Assembly: GCA_002483465.1 (NCBI GenBank)
Contig: DLHX01000017.1
Coordinates: 17,581 to 81,580 of the forward strand
Direction of reading: 5' to 3'
Source of the DNA: Micavibrio sp. UBA7657
Lineage (GTDB): Bacteria > Pseudomonadota > Alphaproteobacteria > Micavibrionales > Micavibrionaceae
DNA length: 64,000 nt
Shown: in pieces, positions 62,461-64,000 of the stretch
How positions within the stretch are numbered: the first letter of the stretch is position 1
Layout of the letters: every line of letters begins with the position of its first letter
Translations under genes and position numbers: made by a program
Notes under the pieces: generated by a model
Seen by the model: the letters and a program-made list of their open reading frames with translations, nothing else
Told to the model about the DNA's origin: nothing
The model's database searches: none

Positions 62461-62489
62461 TTGACATAGTTATCTCTGCCAGGCTACCA
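62461..62489 (+). promoter_or_regulatory. promoter module 1 (TTGACA-N17-CTACCA)
   Basis: TTGACA at 62461-62466 and CTACCA at 62484-62489 with a 17-bp spacer, preceded by CCATAAAATA and followed 34 bp later by a gene with a GGAGATAAAA ribosome site. Module 2 at 63822-63850 has the same parts at the same spacing. Confidence 0.55.
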
Positions 62490-62523
62490 AGGTGCTGAAC
62501 AGGAACTCACCGCGGAGATAAAA

Positions 62524-63147
62524 ATGGCCCTTACAAAAACATTCGACGCTAAAGCGCGTGCAACTGCCGATGAGCTCAAAGACCGGGCGAAGTACACACC
62601 CCTGTCTTACATTGTTTCGCAGCCGAATTTGACGCGGGAAATGCTCAGCCTTCTGGACAAACACAGATCCGGGCAGCTTCTTACCTGGACGGCACAAGTG
62701 GATGACTATGTCCCCAAGAATAAGCCGATAGCGACATTCAATCTCGAAGTCCCGCTTATTAAACTGTTTAATTTTACAGTTTACTCCAAGCCTCTCCTGC
62801 CCTGCGTCCGCATGCCTGAGGACGGCATTCTCACCAGCAGAACTGAAATAGAAAATCTGTTCAAATCAGTAGATTTATTCGCCTACAGGCCACTGATTTC
62901 TACGGCAGAAGCAGATAAACACCGCAACGCTTCCGGTGTGAGTGTTTTACAAGAACTTGAAAAAACACAAAACCTCGAAGCAACCTATCTCTATGTATCT
63001 CTCGCCCTTAATCTTCTGAAAATGCGCGAAAACAGAAACATTACAGAGTCCGAGGCAAATCAATATGTCGCGTATCAGCGCGATCAAATGAAGCCATTTG
63101 TATCCGTCTCAAGCGCAACGCGCCCCCTGCCGCCGGGGCAAGGATAA
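62524..63147 (+). CDS. orphan protein downstream of promoter module 1
   Basis: 207-residue soluble protein, family not recognised. It begins MALTKTFDAKARATADELKD, has a mixed middle (TFNLEVPLIKLFNFTVYSKP) and a helical C-terminal half (LEATYLYVSLALNLLKMREN, ITESEANQYVAYQRDQMKPF). There is no signal peptide. The ATG follows GGAG by 6 bp. It is the first gene after flhA; no evidence links it to flagella. Confidence 0.7.
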   Translation: MALTKTFDAKARATADELKDRAKYTPLSYIVSQPNLTREMLSLLDKHRSGQLLTWTAQVDDYVPKNKPIATFNLEVPLIKLFNFTVYSKPLLPCVRMPEDGILTSRTEIENLFKSVDLFAYRPLISTAEADKHRNASGVSVLQELEKTQNLEATYLYVSLALNLLKMRENRNITESEANQYVAYQRDQMKPFVSVSSATRPLPPGQG

Positions 63148-63172
63148 AGCACGTTAGGGCACTAAGGCAGAT

Positions 63173-63709
63173 TTAGCCCGGTCCGCTTTCCCTGTCATGG
63201 GAACCGAACAAGATTCCATAGACGCGGCCCTGAAATTTTTCAGATGTCGTCTTCGCCGTTTCAGGAAATCTGTAAGGCACGCTTGCTTTTGCATCCAGCC
63301 TGTCGAACGCAAGCCGCATCTTTTCGCGTAATGACGTATAAGGATTATGATTGGTCTGGAATCTTTCATTAATCAGCCCGTATAATTTCTCGTCGATTTT
63401 TAAGGCTTCATTATTGATGCCCCGGTCATGTAAACGCAGGGTACTTATCAAATGCGTCGGATGTATGTTCGCTCTTTTTACGCCTGTTCGTTTCAACATA
63501 TAATCCAGGCTGGTCATGATTTCATCGTTGGTCGCACCGCTGGTCGAAGCGGTATAAATAAGAGCTGCGAGCTGGCTCATATCCGGATTATCAAGAATAT
63601 ACATGCCGGAATCAGTGTGCTCTCGGCGCTCCAGAAACAGTTCGATCATTAAAAGATAATTTGGGGAATTGTCAGGACTATCAAATGCAGATTGCAGCTT
63701 AGCTACCAT
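63173..63709 (-). CDS. orphan protein, convergent with preceding gene
   Basis: 178-residue mostly helical protein, family not recognised (SPNYLLMIELFLERREHTDS, ALIYTASTSGATNDEIMTSL, SLREKMRLAFDRLDAKASVP). The ATG at 63709 follows GAGGTG by 8 bp. It ends 25 bp from the end of the convergent upstream gene and is divergent from the last partial gene. Confidence 0.65.
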   Translation of the reverse strand: MVAKLQSAFDSPDNSPNYLLMIELFLERREHTDSGMYILDNPDMSQLAALIYTASTSGATNDEIMTSLDYMLKRTGVKRANIHPTHLISTLRLHDRGINNEALKIDEKLYGLINERFQTNHNPYTSLREKMRLAFDRLDAKASVPYRFPETAKTTSEKFQGRVYGILFGSHDRESGPG

Positions 63710-63821
63710 AATAGAAACACCTCATATGTTGTTTTAAGATATCTTTTACATATCACAAAATACCCTTTCGACGCAAATTTGCTCCTTTATTTCCTTAAAA
63801 ACGTGTGCTTTTCCCATAAAA

Positions 63822-63850
63822 TTGACATATCCGCCTGTTCTGCGCTACCA
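63822..63850 (+). promoter_or_regulatory. promoter module 2 (TTGACA-N17-CTACCA)
   Basis: TTGACA at 63822-63827 and CTACCA at 63845-63850 with a 17-bp spacer, preceded by CCATAAAA. A GTGGAG ribosome site and an ATG follow 37 bp later. The layout is the same as module 1 although the spacer bases differ. Confidence 0.55.
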
Positions 63851-63887
63851 CTACGTGCACAAACAATCACTGCGTGGAGATTTAAAA

Positions 63888-64000
63888 ATGGGGATTACCT
63901 TTAAACCTTATGCCGCCCTCGGGTTGGGAAAAATATTCCGTCAGGTTTCATACGAATTCGACAACGATAGAAATTTCATTGAGCCGCCCCCTATAAAGGA
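63888..64000 (+). CDS. start of an unidentified gene (cut by window end)
   Basis: ATG 63888 behind GGAG opens a frame that stays open to the window end: MGITFKPYAALGLGKIFRQV and further residues including NFIEPPPIK. Too short for a family call. It is assigned as a gene because of promoter module 2 and the ribosome site. Confidence 0.55.
   Translation, partial: MGITFKPYAALGLGKIFRQVSYEFDNDRNFIEPPPIK

Overview
The window reads as chromosome of a flagellated alphaproteobacterium. The evidence is the combination of CckA, the FlbD/FliX pair, FlbT, FlaF, MotE, a DUF6468 protein, a DksA with a degenerate zinc finger, and a petABC cytochrome bc1 operon. A Rhodospirillales-like or Micavibrio-like lineage fits, but the genus is inference. 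No rRNA, tRNA, transposase, prophage or CRISPR array was seen. All calls come from reading the sequence and from family knowledge; no search was run.

Left part (1-20 kb), mostly housekeeping: a 5' fragment of an ALDH7-type aldehyde dehydrogenase, a DUF924 protein, a small membrane protein, and the cytochrome bc1 genes (Rieske, cyt b, cyt c1), all on the minus strand. Then trmL-hemF, a tiny AT-rich ORF, and a CCA-adding enzyme divergent from a four-gene moxR / DUF58 / BatA-DUF4159 / membrane-protein operon. A soluble lytic transglycosylase is divergent from dapA-smpB. A minus-strand run recA - two AT-rich orphan genes - corA closes this part. recA has a recognisable promoter with a LexA-like operator.

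Middle and right part (20-62.4 kb), flagellar: cckA and flhB; a LamG cell-surface protein sitting backwards between flhB and fliR; fliR-fliQ-fliE-flgC-flgB (minus); an FlhB C-terminal paralogue, a coiled-coil protein, fliO and fliP (plus); a long AMIN/TPR-like protein, motE, a DUF6468 gene, fliM and fliL (minus); flgF-flgG-flgA-flgH (plus); dksA, fliX and a LysE exporter (minus); flgI-flgJ-two FlgN-like genes-fliK-flgD-flgE (plus); a repeat-rich spacer with a candidate structured RNA; flagellin; flbT-flaF; a FlaG-like gene (minus); fliF-fliG-fliH-fliN, a small exported protein, flbD, an orphan gene and flhA (plus). Four sigma-54 promoters with exact GG-N10-GC spacing precede flgB, flgF, flgI and fliF. 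Together with flbD and fliX they outline a Caulobacter-like flagellar transcription cascade. fliI, fliJ, motA, motB, flgK, flgL, fliD and rpoN are not in the window.

Right end (62.4-64 kb): three unrecognised genes. Two of them are preceded by near-copies of the same promoter/leader module.

The best candidates for something new are the paired leader modules with their orphan genes, the orphan 348-residue gene between flbD and flhA, the LamG insertion with its repeated CDGTxW module, the duplicated FlgD Ig region, and the GC-rich structured element upstream of flagellin.
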